Shown here: positions 5,814 to 6,048 of the stretch, in pieces
Layout of the letters: each line of letters starts with the position of its first letter
Position numbering within the stretch: position 1 is the stretch's first letter
Assembly: GCA_016285215.1 (NCBI GenBank)
Contig: JAEEQI010000149.1
Location: forward strand, 1 to 6,048
Source: Bacteroidales bacterium
GTDB taxonomy: Bacteria; Bacteroidota; Bacteroidia; Bacteroidales; UBA932
DNA length: 6,048 nt
Direction: 5' to 3'
The notes under the pieces: model-generated
Database searches by the model: none
Told to the model about the DNA's origin: nothing
The model's input: only the letters and a program-made list of their open reading frames with translations
Made by a program: the position numbers and the translations under genes

Positions 5814-6048
5814 ATGGCTATTATTGAAGTAAAGAACGTAACAAAGACCTTCGGCCCTAAAGTGGCGCTGGACAAGCTCTCGCTGGACATTCCGGAGGGC
5901 AAGATCTTCGGCCTCCTGGGGCCCAACGGCGCGGGTAAGTCCACACTTATCCGTATCATCAACCGCATCACCCTGGCTTCTGAGGGTGAGGTGTACTTCC
6001 AGGGTCACCCCATCACGGAGGAGGACGTCTCCCGCATCGGTTATCTGC
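5814..6048 (+). CDS. ABC transporter ATP-binding protein, N-terminal part, cut by the window edge
   Basis: These are the first 78 codons of an ATPase that would power an ABC-2 type exporter at the inner membrane. An aromatic A-loop residue (F13 in KTFGPKVAL) precedes the Walker A motif GPNGAGKST (36-44), followed by LIRIINRITLASEGEVYFQGHPI, the usual stretch up to the Q-loop region. The Q-loop, signature motif and Walker B lie beyond the right edge. The wording closely resembles a Bacteroidota ATPase group I recall, with IGYLPEERGLY-type sequence next and usually a permease gene downstream; the substrate cannot be read. The start ATG at 5814 gives the expected N-terminus (MAIIEVKNVTKTFG). There is no strong Shine-Dalgarno, which is normal in this phylum. 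It has its own promoter at 5700-5730 and a structured leader. Confidence 0.9.
   Translation, partial: MAIIEVKNVTKTFGPKVALDKLSLDIPEGKIFGLLGPNGAGKSTLIRIINRITLASEGEVYFQGHPITEEDVSRIGYL

Noticed and set aside
5606..6008. Minus-strand open frames opposite the end of holA and the ABC gene
   Set aside because: They run across a promoter, a palindromic repeat and two real plus-strand genes and have no recognisable product.

Overview
The window is a stretch of chromosome from a member of the Bacteroidota, probably the order Bacteroidales. Two things point there. Promoters fit the Bacteroidota pattern TTTG / TAnnTTTG, and the XerC, HolA and DPP IV-type proteins carry wording I recognise from that phylum, for example the XerC C-terminus and the peptidase WVYYEEILG motif. 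Base composition looks moderately G+C-rich to the eye, with A+T-rich intergenic gaps. I cannot name the genus.

Layout. Positions 1-1390 (minus strand) hold the first 463 codons of an exported S9 (DPP IV-type) serine peptidase; its catalytic half lies beyond the left edge. Positions 1391-1546 are a divergent regulatory gap with an outward-facing promoter at each side and a perfect 9-bp dyad between them. Positions 1547-5690 (plus strand) are five tightly packed genes that look like one operon: a stand-alone HsdR-N nuclease-fold protein, CCA tRNA nucleotidyltransferase, tyrosine recombinase XerC, a short hibernation factor HPF, and the DNA polymerase III delta subunit HolA. Neighbouring genes overlap by 4, 11 and 8 bases, and the last pair abut with no gap. 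Positions 5691-5813 hold a strong promoter match followed by a palindromic repeat made of two inverted AGATTCTT...TCAGAA units. Positions 5814-6048 hold the start of an ABC transporter ATPase that runs off the right edge.

How the genes fit together. The operon combines tRNA 3'-end maturation, chromosome dimer resolution, ribosome hibernation and loading of the replicative clamp. These are growth-linked housekeeping jobs. The odd member is the leading gene, which has an apparently intact PD-(D/E)XK motif but no restriction-modification partners nearby. I found no phage, transposon, CRISPR array, tRNA or rRNA. The points most worth a second look are the role of the nuclease-like gene, the very short predicted leaders at the divergent promoters, the dyad between them, and the palindromic repeat in the ABC gene's leader.
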